This document shows positions 33,827 to 50,634 of a DNA stretch of 64,000 nt, piece by piece. Under the pieces are notes generated by a model, which did no database searches, was not told where the DNA came from, and saw only the letters and a list, made by a program, of their open reading frames with translations. Source of the stretch: Hygrophila difformis (Eukaryota; Streptophyta; Magnoliopsida; Lamiales; Acanthaceae); contig JAOANR010000011.1 in assembly GCA_030278955.1 (NCBI GenBank), forward strand, positions 28,090,403 through 28,154,402, in the 5' to 3' direction. The translations under genes were made by a program, and so were the position numbers. The first letter of the stretch is position 1. Each line of letters opens with the position of its first letter.

Positions 33827-35449
33827 GTTGTGCTCATGCATAAAGAGCATACAATTAAGTTGGGTAAATTAATTGGCTATCCCTTTCTTTTTGTGGCCAT
33901 GGCCTAAATGTATTGCTCAACTTTTGATATCAAGTCTTTTGAATGTGTGGTAGTTTGTTTGCAATTAGATGACTGTTGTATTTATTATCTTAAAGGTTGG
34001 GGTTCAATTTCTTGTTGAAACTAGTACTTAATTCCAATAATGATATTTTTGTGTAACATATTGGTTTCGGAATCTCTGGGATGATGGCTTTGATGGTTCA
34101 CAGGCCAGATTGCCTTGTGTCTTAAATTGCCTCAGGATGGGCAGTTTGTTAAACATGTTTAAGCCTTGTCGATATAGAAGGCATGTCGAGGGGCCCTATG
34201 TTCTTTGTTTTGGGGTGTTATTTTTCACCTGAAGAATAAGTGGTGACTTTTTTTGGTTGTCACAGAATGTGAGAACCATTCATTTGGCTCTATGAAAAAA
34301 CAATCTAGAACTGATTGCTGGTATGGTTTAGTTTGGTATGAATTGGCATCCTCTAAGTTCTGATTACCAGTGCTGATGGTCTCAGTGAAAACTCTTTGAG
34401 GAGCATCAACAGAAACTGAGCTACTTGCTCCACGGTCAACATCTTGGGTATTCAAGATTCTTGTATTATCCGGATTACCAGCCCGACTGGATGCTACTTG
34501 CTCCATAGGCAGTGTAAAGCCAACAATTGATGGCGACGAACTCGTGAAAGAGCTGCAATGCACTGCAGATTCCAGCAAAGTTTCCCTACCACCCCTACCA
34601 TCAGATGACCCCGCACCCACCTGTACCATAAAAACTGATACCGACCCACAAACTAGTGAGCATCACGCCATTAAGGGGAAGGGCAAGGACAGGGAAAAGA
34701 AAAACGACAAGGACAAGAAGCGAAAGAAGGATGGCCACAGCATTGATCCTGAGCGCAGGGAGCTAAAGCGACAAAAGAAGGAAAAAAAAGCGAAAGGAAA
34801 AGGAAGTGGCCAAACTCCTTGCTGAGAAACCAAACACTATTCCTCCACTCCTGTTGCTGAATCATGAAAGAAACATCACCGCACCTATTGGATCAGATGC
34901 CAAACTAAACATTCATGAGTCAAGGGATAAGAAAGAACATCAAGGTGACCACGGACGAGATACAGGAAATGCGGAAGGAACAGGTGTGTCTTCTTCGAAA
35001 ACAGAGATTCCCAGTGCCAATGCCACTGGTGCACAGGCAAAACCAGCCGAACCAGGTCAGTCGAATGCTGCAGTTGCAAACAAAAGTGATGCACCCCAAA
35101 GTGCACCGTCGCATAAAATCAAGATCAAGTTTAAGAACCGAACACTTGGTAAGCAGTGAGGGAGTGTAGAATGTGCAAAACTTTGGATCGTTGTACATTT
35201 CGATGTTGGATTAGTGTAACATGAATCTGATATATGATTCTGAGGGATCACTGTTGTATTTGTACTTGAAAGGCAAGAGCAGTGTGCCTTTACAAAGCCC
35301 CAGCCTAGAATGCTTAGCATTTTATTACTTTTAAGGTTTGTCGATCGCTGTTCCTCAACTCGATGGAACAATGATATTATCCAACAGCTCGATCGTTGTT
35401 CCTCAAAACGAGCTGATGACACTGAGGGGATGGTCTCAGTCCATGTCCT

Positions 35450-35690
35450 TGTTAAAAATTAAACTCATTCCAATATCGGCAAAGTCATTACCGACAACAA
35501 GCCACTGTCAAAAGAAACGGCTGAGTTCTTCAACCATTGCAGATTCATTTGTCAAAATTGGTGTATTTTATATTGTTAAGTTTGTAATCCTTCCGGCTAT
35601 AAATAGCCGTGTAATCTTAGTGAAAAATGCAGAACAAGATTTAGAACAATAACATCTAAACTCTCTTCTCCCCAATTCAAAATTCCAACA
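35450..35690 (+). repeat. 5' LTR of Copia 1
   Basis: 241 bp, TGTTAAAAAT to CCAACA. It contains the palindromic TATA region CGGCTATAAATAGCCG (35594-35609). It is almost identical to 40598-40838. Confidence 0.95.
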
Positions 35691-36516
35691 GAATTGGTAT
35701 CAGAGCCTGAGATAACTCAGAGCAAAACAATTTGGGTATAAACGCTCAAAATTAAAAGATTTAAGTGTGCTCACTGGTGGTTCCTCCGAGTGCTGTCCAG
35801 CAGTCTCCGAGCCGCCGCCACAGCGCCGCCAGCCTCCATCGGTCACTGTTCATCTTCTCCGGTGGTCTCTCCGACGCAATCTGTCGACGTCCGTTAGCCA
35901 AAACTCCATCTTCGACCATCCACCATCTCCGGTCCCCACGCCGCCCGCTGTCGCCGTACCTGTGCCAGATCTGCCTGCTTCCATCATCTTGCCTTCACGA
36001 GCTGCTGCCACCGTGCCCGCAACAACTTCCACTCCTCCTGCCGCCGACCAGTAGCAGCCCGCGTCTCCGCCATCCGTGCTGTTTGCAACCACCGCGAAAC
36101 GAGCAACACCCCTCTGCTCCTGCTTGCCGCCGCGAAACCACCCGTTGTTGTTCGGCCCCTGCTGTTGTGCCAATTTCTCTTGCCAAAGTCAAGCCAAGAA
36201 AAAAAAAATTCAATTGAGGGGGAAGTGGTGTGGCTGTTGATTTCTTTCAAGAAATTAAAGAAGAGAGAAGACGGGCTATTTGCTTGGAAAAGTAGCGAAA
36301 TAAGACTTGGGGCCAAGCATTAAATTAAGGTTGAGAATTAATTCGAGGGTCGGTAGTGGTGGACTTTGCTGCTTGGTGATTGGGAAATTTTTTTTAAAAA
36401 AAAGGAGAAAAGAAAAAAAGAAGGCAAAGAAGAGTTAGTGTGGTATTATTAAAAAATTAGTGGGAAAATTTTGCCAAAGCTGTGCAAGTTTTTGCAAAAA
36501 GGAGATATTGTTCACA

Positions 36517-37506
36517 ATGGCGTCAACAAGCTCTCTTCAATCACAAGTGCCCAAATTGACAAAAGAAAATTACAGGATGTGGAGTATCCAAATGGAAGCC
36601 TTGCTCGGATCCCTTGATGTATGGGATATGGTGGAAACAAATTTTGCAGAGCTATCATAAAAATAGAAGACGACGAGGAATTAAAGGAGATAAAGAAAAA
36701 GGAAAAAAAGCTTTCTTCACAATATACCAAGGCGTAGATAAAGCCACATTTGAGTTGATTTCTACCGCAAAAACATCGAAGGACGCTTGGGAAATTTTAA
36801 AGAAAGCCCATGATGGAGTAGATAAAGTGAAGAAGATCCGGCTCCAATCTCTGAGAGCCCAATTTGAAACTCTACAACAAAGCAAATCAGAAGCTGTCTC
36901 AGATTACTTCTCCCGAGTAATATTTGTTGTTCATCAAATGAGACAAAATGGCGAAGATATCAATGATGTTCGTTTTGTGGAGAAAATCTTGAGGTCCCTA
37001 GACCCAAAATTCAACATTATCGTTGTTTCCATTGAAGAATCAAAAAATCTCGAGGCAATGACAATTGAAGAATTAATGGGCTCTTTACAAGCCATGAGCA
37101 TCGACTCTTCAAAAAGGGAGATGAACAATCCTTGGAGCAAGCACTGCAAATGAAATTGTCGTTTAAAAGAAATAATGCATTCAGAGGAAGTCCACAACGT
37201 GGACGTTTTCAAGCACAAAGAGGAAGAGATGGCCGAGTCAATAATCGCTACGATCAGAATCGAAGCAACGAAAATAATGGAGGAAATGAACGTGGCCAGA
37301 GTATCAATCGAGGCCGAGGACAATTCCGAGCCCGTGGTCGCGGACATGGCAGAAACTTTAGAAGATTTGACAAATCAGAAGTTTAATGCTGAGTATGTAA
37401 GAAATTTGGTCATTTCTCTAATGAATGTTGGTACAATGCAGACAACGACAAAGATGAGAAGGCGAATCTCATTGAGAAAGAAGAGAAGGATGGTCCAGTT
37501 GTATTA
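36517..37506 (+). pseudogene. gag: Copia 1 gag (UBN2-type), multiply broken
   Basis: ATG at 36517 (MASTSSLQSQVPKLTKENYR) opens a Copia gag that is cut by a small deletion and TAA at 36658. The frame resumes (IYQGVDKATFELISTAKTSK, DPKFNIIVVSIEESKNLEAM), shifts again near 37095, and continues in the Arg/Gly/Asn-rich RNA-binding region. There the Gln codon before the zinc knuckle is TAA (37384-37386). The CCHC knuckle seen intact in the array copies (CRVCKKFGHFANEC) is thus out of the reading frame. Confidence 0.85.
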
Positions 37507-40500
37507 ATGTCTTGCAAAGAACTAGAGCCACCTCAAACGGTCACATGGTACATGGATACAGGTGCATCAAACCATATGTGCGGAAGAAATGAATTCTTTT
37601 CCAAACTTGATGAAAGACGAATGGGCAATATCACATTCGGTGACCTGTCGAAAAGGCCAATTGAAGGTAAAGGAGATATTACCTTTGAGTTACATAATGG
37701 AAAACATCTATGCATTTCTGATGTTTATTATGTACCTGAAATTAAAAGTAATCTGCTGAGTGTTGGCCAATTGTTGGAAAAGGGATATGAAATCCAAATA
37801 AAAAATTTGGCTCTTAGTTTGCGAGATAAGAATAACAGGTTGATCACACATGTCAAGATGACGACGAACATAATGTTTCCCCTGAAGCTCACTATAGATG
37901 ACTCAAAATGCTTGAAGGCAACCACTGTTGATAGCGGCAAGTTATGGCATCTCCGTATGGGCATCTTAACTTTGATGCATTGAAATTGTTACAGAAAAAG
38001 AATATTGTAACATGACTGCCGCAAATTGAATCCTCCAACAATGTGTGTGAGGTTTGTGTCATGGGAAAACAACATCGACACACCTTCAAGAAGTATGGCG
38101 CGAGAAGAGCTAGATCGCGACTTGAGCTAGTACATTCTGATGTTTGTGGACCAATTACTCCAGTTTCTATTGGTGGAAACATGTATTTTCTTACCTTCAC
38201 AGATGACTACAGTGGAAAAACATGGATCTATATGATAAAAGAAAAAAGAGAAGTTTTCTCTAAATTCAAGGAATTTAAAAACCTTGTTGAGAAACAAAGT
38301 GGGTGCCAATTAAAGTGCCTACGGACAAATCGTGGTGGAGAATACACATCTCGAGAATTTGATCATTTTTGCAGAGAGCATGGGATATCACATCAACTCA
38401 CGATGCCATATACACCACAACAAAATGGTCTTTCAGAAAGAAAGAATCGAACAATTTTGAATATGGTTCGATGTATGCTAAAAGAGAAAAATATTCCCAA
38501 AGAATTTTGGGGTGATGCTGAAAATTGTGCTGTCTATTTGTTGAACAGGTTCCTAACAAGGAGTATTGGAGACATAACTCCCGAAGAAGTCTGGAGTGGG
38601 AAAAGGCCAAAAGTTGATCATCTGAGAATTTTTGGAAGCATTTGTTTTGCAAAAGTGCCAGAAGAAAAGCGTACAAAGCTTGAAGATAAAAGCCAGAAAT
38701 GCATTTTTCTTGGCTATGGTGAAAATTGCATCGGGTACAAATTGTACAATCCTGTAACCTGCAAAGTGGTGATGTCAAGAGATGTTATCTTTATTGAGGA
38801 TCAAACTTGGAGATGGAATGAAAATGAACAGACCAAGCATGTTCCTTTCGATGATGAACAGGAAAAGCAAAAAGAACAGCAACAACAAATGGAGGACATG
38901 GTACCTGATCATGTTGAAGTTGAAAGCCAATCCTCTGATGATAGTCCTATTGTGAGAAGAACAAGAAGGATCCAGGACATATATGACTCCAGTGAGCAAA
39001 TTGATGATGAATTCAATAATTTCTGTCTATTTGCAGGTCTTGACCCATTAACATTTCAAGAAGCCTCTAAAGAATTTAAGTGGCAAAAAGCTATGGAGGA
39101 AGAAATTCAAGCCATTGAAAAGAATAATACATGGGAACTCACATCACTTCCCGACAGACATCGAGCAATTGGAGTCAAATGGGTGTTCAAGACGAAAAGA
39201 AATGCAAAAGGAGAAATTGAAAGGCACAAAGCCCGTCTCGTTGCAAAGGGGTACAATCAAAGATATGGAATTGATTATGAAGAAGTCTTTGCCTCAGTTG
39301 CCCGGCTTGAAACAGTGAGGTTGCTCATTTCACTAGCAGCTCAAAAGAAGTGGCAGATACATCAAATGGATGTTAAATCCGCATTTCTGAATGGAAATCT
39401 TGAAGAAGTTGTCTGTGTTGAGCAACCACCTGGATTCATAATTGAAGGCCAAGAAGACAAGGTCTACAGGTTGAAGAAAGCGCTCTATGGATTGAAGCAG
39501 TCACCAAGAGCTTGGAATTCAAGAATCGATAAATACTTTATCGAAAATGGATTTGTAAAGTGCCAATATGAACACTCCCTATATGCAAAAAGAAACCTGT
39601 CTGGAAAATTTTTATTGGTATGTCTATATGTTGATGACATTATCTTTACAGGTAACGATAAGGCCTTGATCCAGGAGTTCAAGAAATCAATGGAAAAGGA
39701 GTTTGAAATGACCGACCTAGGGTTGATGCAATACTTCCTAGGCATTGAACTCAAGCAAGATGAAGAAGGAATTTTTATCTCACAAGAAAAATATGCCAAA
39801 GAGATCCTGAAGAAATTCTCAATGGAAGATTGTTGCAGTGTCGACACACCGCTGGAAGTTGGCACCAGATTGACTAAAGAAGGAGAAGGAAACCCAGTAA
39901 ATCCAACCTACTACTACAAAAGTCTTATGGGATGCTTGAGGTACTTAACCTGCACACGACCTGATATCTTGTTTGGAGTTGGTCTTGTTAGCAGGTACAT
40001 GGAAACACCAAAAACTTCACACTTGAAAGCTGTGAAAAGAATTTTGAAGTACATCCAAGGGACAATCAGTTATGGCATGCTATATTCTACAAATCGAAGC
40101 ACTGAATTGGTTGGATTCAGTGATAGTGATTGGGCTGGAAGTAAAGAAGATCGAAAAAGCACATCAGGGTTCGTGTTCTACCTCGGTAGAAATGCATTCA
40201 CTTGGTCATCAAAGAAGCAACCCATTGTCGCGTTATCGACTTGTGAAGCAGAATATATTGCTGCTGCTGCATGCGTCTGTCATGCAATTTGGTTGAAGAA
40301 ATTGCTTGGAGATTTGAAGATACAACAAGATAGTGCAATCGAGATTCATGTCGACAACAAGTCTGCCATTGCCCTTGCAAAAAACCCAGTCCATCATGAA
40401 CGCTCGAAACACAATGACACCCGTTTTCACTTTATACGTGAACATGTAAAATCAAATGAAGTAGAGCTGAAGTATATCAACTCAAGTGAGCAAGTCACAG

Positions 40501-40610
40501 ACATCTTTACCAAAGCACTGAAAGTTGAAACCTTCCAGTATTTGCGGAAAAAGCTCGGAATCCAAGATGATGGAAGAATGAGTTTAAGGGGGGAAAATGT
40601 TAAAAATTAA
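37507..40610 (+). pseudogene. pol: Copia 1 pol: protease, integrase, reverse transcriptase, ribonuclease H
   Basis: The protease site is WYMDTGASNHMC. A one-base deletion near 37954 (LWHLRMG in place of LWHLRYGHL) breaks the GAG-pre-integrase HHCC zinc region. From 38043 an 855-codon frame carries the rest. Integrase has HSDVCGP and GLSERKNR, but the middle catalytic Asp is Asn ([10 protein letters not shown]). Reverse transcriptase has [12 protein letters not shown] and the active site LYVDDIIF. Ribonuclease H has [31 protein letters not shown] and [13 protein letters not shown]. The frame ends 13 bp inside the 3' LTR. The integrase change and the frameshift make it inactive. Confidence 0.93.
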
Positions 40611-40838
40611 ACTCATTCCAATGTCGGCAAAGTCATTACCGACAACAAGCCACTGTCAAAAGAAACGACTGAGTTCTTCAACCATTGCAGATTCATTTGT
40701 CAAAATTGGTGTATTTTATATTGTTAAGTTTGTAATCCTTCCGGCTATAAATAGCCGTGTAATGTTAGTGAAAAATGCAGAACGAGATTTAGAACAATAA
40801 CATCTAAACTTTCTTCTCCCCAATTCAAAATTCCAACA
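40598..40838 (+). repeat. 3' LTR of Copia 1
   Basis: 241 bp, preceded by PPT AAGGGGGGAAAA and followed by TSD GTCCT. Palindromic TATA region at 40742-40757. Confidence 0.95.
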
Positions 40839-41003
40839 GTCCTCCCTAATGCTGGATACAGGGTTCATGTCGACAACCCTGGAGGACTTGTTGAGATTAT
40901 GGCTCCCAATATTATTGCTTCTCTAGGTTGGGTAACACTTGACCTGGAAGTTGCATCCAGGATTTCTCATTCTAATACAGCCGTTCAATTATTCTGCAAA
41001 TAA

Positions 41004-42350
41004 ACCCAGTTTGTACTGTACTGGAATCAGATGAAATTTCATATTAAGGTTGATTCATGTTGGAATTGTGATATTGAATGGCACCATACAATTATTCCAA
41101 TATGCGTTGACACTTGTCTGCTATGTTAAGATTTATCTATGTTTCTTTTTAATGATCATATCTGGCTTTTCAACAATTTTTGCTCGGTGGTTTTTGAACG
41201 AGTTCGAATCCATGTTTTACTACCAGTTGTGAGGCTTTACATATAGTACATGTTATATTATTTGTTGCTTCAACTGTAGTCAACCCTTGAAAATCATTGT
41301 ATTTAGGGTAAATAAGAAGTACTAGAATAGTGAAAGTGAAAACAAATTAAGGCCATGATTGGAGAGTGGAGCTTATGCAGCAATTCTGCATAATTGAATC
41401 TACCCGTGAATAGAGGTTGAGGGGCTACTACTGCCTAGGAGATTTCTGTGCCGACTGCCGACAATAGATTAATTAATCATGCACTTCTGAATCTTGATTC
41501 CACGCAACATCAAATGCAGTAGCAAAATTTAGATAAAATGTGGTTTAATGGTGCTGTGTATTTTGCATGTAAAAGGGAATTCAGACCTTTCAAGCAACTC
41601 CAGCGGTTCTGCTATTTTAGTGGAAAACTCCTATTTCCGGTCAAAATTTTCTCAGTAACAAATGGCAGATGGGTGCCTGTGTTTTCGGGGAATGAATATC
41701 GCCCCGCGGGATCCTTTATTTAGTACATCTAACTCAAGTCCAATAATTCTTGCTTTTTTCATAATTAATTCCTCTGGATTATTTGGGATAATTTTATGTC
41801 GGTTCCAATTAACCGAATTGGGTCTTCTACCTGTAGGGTGATAGGGTCGGTTTGAATATCCATGCCACATGGAATTTGGCATAGTCTGCGCATGCTTGTG
41901 GGATTGGGGACAACTGTTTCCTGTTTCTACTCAGATTCTATGGAGGCGTTGTGCCTCATTTGACAGGTTCCTTGTCGTGGGCACTGGCTTTTCCCCCTGT
42001 TACTGAATATTGGGGACATTATGGATCAACATTCGAGATTCCGGTGGTTCCACATCCTGATGGAAGGAAATGCAGTAGCGGACGCATTGCTAAGAAAGGA
42101 GCTTGTGCCTTTGAGTTCTTTACGATGTAGGCATTTCCACCCGGTGATATTAAGCCACTTTTGGCTTTTGATCGAGCTGAAGTTTGGTTTCTTTCTTACT
42201 AGTTGTAGTGATTATTTTAGCTAACGAATTTGGTATTTCAAATTTATAACAACCAATCATTTTACCACATTAAACCATGCTTTATTGATGGCTTCAAATC
42301 CTGTTAACTTACTTAATAGTATTTGACAGGCCCAAACTAGTATATTAAAC
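41004..42350. other. Mostly unrecognised; weak ribonuclease H-like remnant at 42021-42224
   Basis: The first few hundred bases are probably 3' UTR of the hydrolase exon. At 42021-42224 (+) a frame reads FHILMEGNAVADALLRK, which resembles the C-terminal end of plant RVT_3-type ribonuclease H domains from LINE-derived genes. It is too short to be sure. No other feature was seen. Confidence 0.3.
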
Positions 42351-42359
42351 CTGGTGAGC

Positions 42360-43160
42360 GTTGTTTGAGCGTAGTCTCAACATCCTGCAGACAACAACCA
42401 AGGCAGACACAAAATAGAGTGCGGAATAAAATAAGAACACCACAATTTGGTCACCCAGTTCGATCCATAGATCTACGTCTGGGGCTCCAAGCCAGGTTTT
42501 CATTAGATCCCCACTAAACACATTGAATACACATCAATTCACTCTACACATCCTTCATTCCGGTGAACTTCTCTATCTACCCAATTACACTAGAGAAACA
42601 CATGGGAGCCTCAATCCTATGTACCCAAATGCAAGCAATTCACTAGCAGATGTTAGAGTGTTGTTTGTGGTATCTAGCTACGTGAAACTAATTAAGCACA
42701 GTGGTGATACAACACCCAATCTAAGCTCGGTTTGTGTTTACAAGAAATGAGTCAAGAAAAACTTAAACACAAATCAAAATCCCCATAGAAATACAGCAGG
42801 CAGACAACAAGAAGTATACCAGCTGTAGAACGGTTGTTTCTGCCTTCTGTCAACAACGAACTGGGGGGATTATGGATCCAGCTTCCCTTAGATCACTATA
42901 GCAGGGAAGAACCTTGAAAAACTGTTATTCTCCTTGAAATGCGGCTAAGAATTCTCTGAGAACCACAAGGACGAAAGACAGGTATTTATAGTTGCCTAAA
43001 CCCCATCTAAAACCCCCTAAAAGTATGCTAAGGGAAGTGGCCACGTCATCATCCTTCTGTACTTTTTCAGTGTAGTAATACAGACGTTGTTGGAGGGTTG
43101 TCACAATAACTGAATTGTTTACGAACATTTCACAATCTAGAAATTTCCCTAACAATATTA
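42360..43160 (-). repeat. Possible degenerate LTR remnant
   Basis: On the minus strand a TATA-like CTATAAATACCTGTC (near 42983-42997) is followed by sequence ending GGGTGACCAAATTGTGGTG (near 42450) and TTATTTTATTCCGCACTC. That composition and order are common in plant Copia LTRs. No partner LTR, PBS or TSD was found. Confidence 0.3.
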
Positions 43161-43169
43161 AATTATTAA

Positions 43170-44110
43170 GGTGATTTTCAAATTTATTCTAAAATAATGG
43201 ATTTCAAGTTTTTTTTTTCTTCCAAAATCCCCGAATAAATCCAAATTCATCCTCAATCCGACCATAACATTACCATTTTCGGGTTTGAACATGATTAATT
43301 AATAAACATGTGCGTTGCAATTCTTTATTTTATCGACCACATGGATCATTAATATAAACTGTTAGGGAAAAGAGTTGAATTCTCACAAATTATTGGACTG
43401 ACAAAAATAAATTTCAAATGCCTAACAAATAGCATGTTTCATTTTTTAATAGCCATGCTAACAACGCATCCACTAATTTAAACACACTAATTAATTTAAA
43501 CAAATGCCTTGTTTAATTAAAGAATTACAGTATATATTTAATTATGTTTTAAATATATTAGTACACATATAATTACTTTTTTTAATCAAAAACTGAGACA
43601 ATGATATTGTAATACTCCCTCAGTTTTTTATTTTTTATTTTTTAAATTTGAACTGATTGACCTCCAGCATTGTTTTTTGTTAACGTCAATTTTTATCTCG
43701 TAGATTTATAAAATAAAAAGAAAAAATAGTTAGTCAAGTAAAATATTAGTTTCTTCTAATTATACGTTTTTTTAATAGAGTTAATAATTTTTTTAGGTAA
43801 TCAGAAGCAGTCATTTCCAAATTTTAGCTATTATTTTTTCATTTAGAGTTTTGAGCAACTACAAGGATGCCACACCCAGAAAAAGGGCCAAAGCGGGCCG
43901 TGTATTGTTCATATCACTTTCTTATGGCCCAAAAGTGGAAATCCCATAATTCTGATGACATATTTAAATTTTTATTTTTTTATATGATTAAAATAAATAA
44001 TATTCGTTTCCCCCAAAAAAAAATAATATTCGTTTCATCCCATTATTTATATCCTACGTCTTCTTGTTGCATTTCAAATTAAAAAAAAACCATTTAATAA
44101 CAATGTATCA
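43170..44110. other. AT-rich intergenic DNA, nothing recognised
   Basis: No frame, repeat or RNA gene could be supported. ACTCCCTCAGTTTTTTATTT at about 43615 resembles a Stowaway-type end, but no inverted partner nearby was confirmed. Confidence 0.4.
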
Positions 44111-44124
44111 AACAATATCTTGAG

Positions 44125-44330
44125 GCTTGCAACTGCTAAAATGAGGTTGCTCGGTGCCTTGGCACTGCTCTGTCACACCAATGTGTGTCTTCCAATCGGA
44201 TCGGATACACCTCAACCTAAGGTTGGGGGTTCGATTTCCCTCTCGACCCCTATCCATTCCCTCTATCCACTTTGTAATTTGTGTGACTTGGACTCTCAAT
44301 AAAATAAAAATAAAATAAAAAGAATAAAAA
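44125..44330 (+). mobile_element. Probable tRNA-derived SINE
   Basis: A roughly 200-bp unit has a B-box-like GGGGGTTCGATTTCCC (44225-44240), a TTGTAATTTGTGTGACTTGG 3' part and an A-rich tail of (AATAAA)-like repeats to about 44335. An A box about 60-70 bp upstream is plausible but not clear. No TSD was resolved. Confidence 0.45.
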
Positions 44331-45102
44331 TAAAAATTCATTTTTTGGAAAGAAACATTGGCTACCGAATTTTTCGGTTGCAACATATAATTTCTTTACG
44401 AAATGACAATAGAAAAAATAAGAATTCTCCAACCATCAAGAGAATGTGAAAATAAATTTGAATATCAGTAGGATGATGGGTCTTCCATAGGAAGGCACAC
44501 ATTAGTGTGACAAATGAATACTGAGGCATTAAGCAACCTTATTTTATCAGTTGACATCGAGATCCGGTTTGACAAGTTGTTATTAAGTAGTTTTTTTTAA
44601 TTGAGCGGACAAAAAAGAAAAGTTGAACATAGATAATGACATTGAATAAATATTATTTATTATAATTATATGAAAAAATAAAAAAACTTAAATAGACCAT
44701 CAGGAGACAATTTCTAATTTTGGGCCGTAAGGAGATGATTTGAACAACATGAGGCCTGTTTGGCGCCCTTTTTATGGGCTCGACATGTTTATAGAGGTCC
44801 AAAGCTCTAAATGAAAAATAATGGACAAGATGTATAAATGACTAATTCTGATGGCCTATAAAAATTATTCTCTGTTTTTTTTAAAAAATAATAACTTTTT
44901 ATAATTTCTTGATTGTACATACTATTAATCATTAAAAAAATATTAATTTGATTGGACGGAGGTAGTAGTATATCGTTTGTCCATTCATCATTTATCCATT
45001 TTCAAAATTAGTTCATCGTTTTTTATTGTGTAAATCAATTTTGTTTTTTAGAAATAATTAGCAATGGGTTATTAGACTATTTACTAGTTACACAAATACT
45101 AT

Positions 45103-45363
45103 GGTCCTGTTTGGTAAAACAGCTAAATCCAATCAGCTAATTTGTTTTACAGTATGAGATAAAATAGCTTATTTAAAATGACAAAATAACTTAAAACAGT
45201 GTTCAATCAACTCTTTTTAAAACCGCTGCAAATAGTGGCATTTTGGATTTTAGTTTATTCTAGGCAAAAAATTAGCCTCGAAATTGTCAAACAGTTAATT
45301 TTAACTAATTGTTACTCACATAATCAGTTAACAGCTAACAGCTAATTCCCAAACAGGGTCTAT
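45103..45363. mobile_element. MITE with GGTCCTGTTTGG-type inverted ends
   Basis: The left end GGTCCTGTTTGGTAAAACAGCT and the inverted right end GACCCTGTTTGGGAATTAGCT share the CCTGTTTGG core and a following AGCT word. The interior is AT-rich and non-coding. The TSD is uncertain. Confidence 0.5.
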
Positions 45364-45513
45364 ATAACTCTAATTTTAGGTTAGGAATGTGACTATGTTT
45401 TTTGTAGTTTACTTTTTGTAGTAGTATATATCCGAATAAATACTCCCCGTCCTATCTATCTTGTCTTGTTCGACTTATCTTGTCTTGTTCTTTATTTATA
45501 TCCCTTCTTGTAA

Positions 45514-50285
<4,772 letters not shown>

Positions 50286-50363
50286 ATAATCATCTTTTTA
50301 CCGTCATGTGAAATTTTTACCGTCATGTGAAATTTCTGTTTTGTATTGGGTGTTAGGTCCACT

Positions 50364-50634
50364 TGTTGAATAATAAACTCACCCGACAACGCATGCTCCC
50401 GCCGTCGTCAAAAAGAGATGCGCACGCCGTCGTCAAAGTAGCCGCCTTGTTTGATTGCCATTGTCAAAACTTGCGGATTGCATATCCGTAGTTGTCAAAA
50501 ATATTGTATTTTATATCTTTACATTTGTAATCCTTCCGGCTATAAATAGCCGTGTAATGTTAGCGAACAAATGTAGAACGAGATTTAGAATAATAACATC
50601 TAAACTCTCTTCTCCCCAATTCAAAATTCCAACA
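50364..50634 (+). repeat. Array LTR 1
   Basis: 271 bp, TGTTGAATAATAAAC to CCAACA. Palindromic TATA region CGGCTATAAATAGCCG at 50537-50552. The PBS TTGGTATCAGAGCC follows after 3 bp. Confidence 0.95.

Larger units (their letters stand above)
30301..35159 (+). pseudogene. TAF2: TAF2 (TFIID subunit 2) gene remnant: two internal exons and the last exon
   Basis: Exon 30301-30387 (AG/GT flanked) encodes 29 residues including [20 protein letters not shown]. Exon 32578-32667 (AG/GT) encodes [14 protein letters not shown] and [10 protein letters not shown]. The two are in phase, and this stretch is characteristic of plant TAF2, a promoter-binding TFIID subunit. The last exon (about 34400-35159) is lysine-rich, ends KIKIKFKNRTLGKQ, and has one extra A in an A8 run near 34776-34783 that shifts the frame just before VAKLLAEK. 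The exons between 32668 and 34400 and all upstream exons were not found. The introns hold two hAT-like elements. This is a fragmentary, probably non-functional copy, although a homopolymer assembly error is possible. Confidence 0.65.
35450..40838 (+). mobile_element. Ty1/Copia LTR retrotransposon 1, TSD GTCCT
   Basis: A 5.4-kb element has 241-bp LTRs (35450-35690 and 40598-40838), an initiator-Met PBS (TTGGTATCAGAGCC, from 35694), an 826-bp leader, gag, pol in the order PR-INT-RT-RH, and PPT AAGGGGGGAAAA before the 3' LTR. The TSD GTCCT (35445-35449 and 40839-40843) is perfect. Gag and pol are broken (separate entries), so the element is inactive. It shares its LTR 3' half and body with the array at 50364-61949 but is a different subfamily in U3. 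Confidence 0.95.
35336..41003 (+). pseudogene. Alpha/beta hydrolase (ABHD11-like), last exon only, split by a Copia insertion
   Basis: After an acceptor TTTTAAG at 35335 a frame reads FVDRCSSTRWNNDIIQQLDR and on to SVHVL. It is interrupted by Copia 35450-40838 and resumes at 40844 with PNAGYRVHVDNPGGLVEIMAP, ending at TAA 41001-41003. Joined, it is 90 residues. The C-terminal block matches plant alpha/beta hydrolases, where the motif is normally NAGHWVH with the catalytic His. Here the triple reads GYR, so the catalytic His is Tyr and the exon was probably already non-functional. No upstream exons are present; the TAF2 stop lies only 176 bp upstream. Confidence 0.65.

Noticed and set aside
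34104..34229. 42-codon open frame after an AG, possible TAF2 exon
   Set aside because: No recognisable TAF2 residues and no donor site before the stop.
35765..36217. 150-codon Pro/Ser-rich ORF after the Copia 1 PBS
   Set aside because: It is in the Copia leader and has counterparts with different frames in the leaders of the array copies, so it is not conserved as protein.
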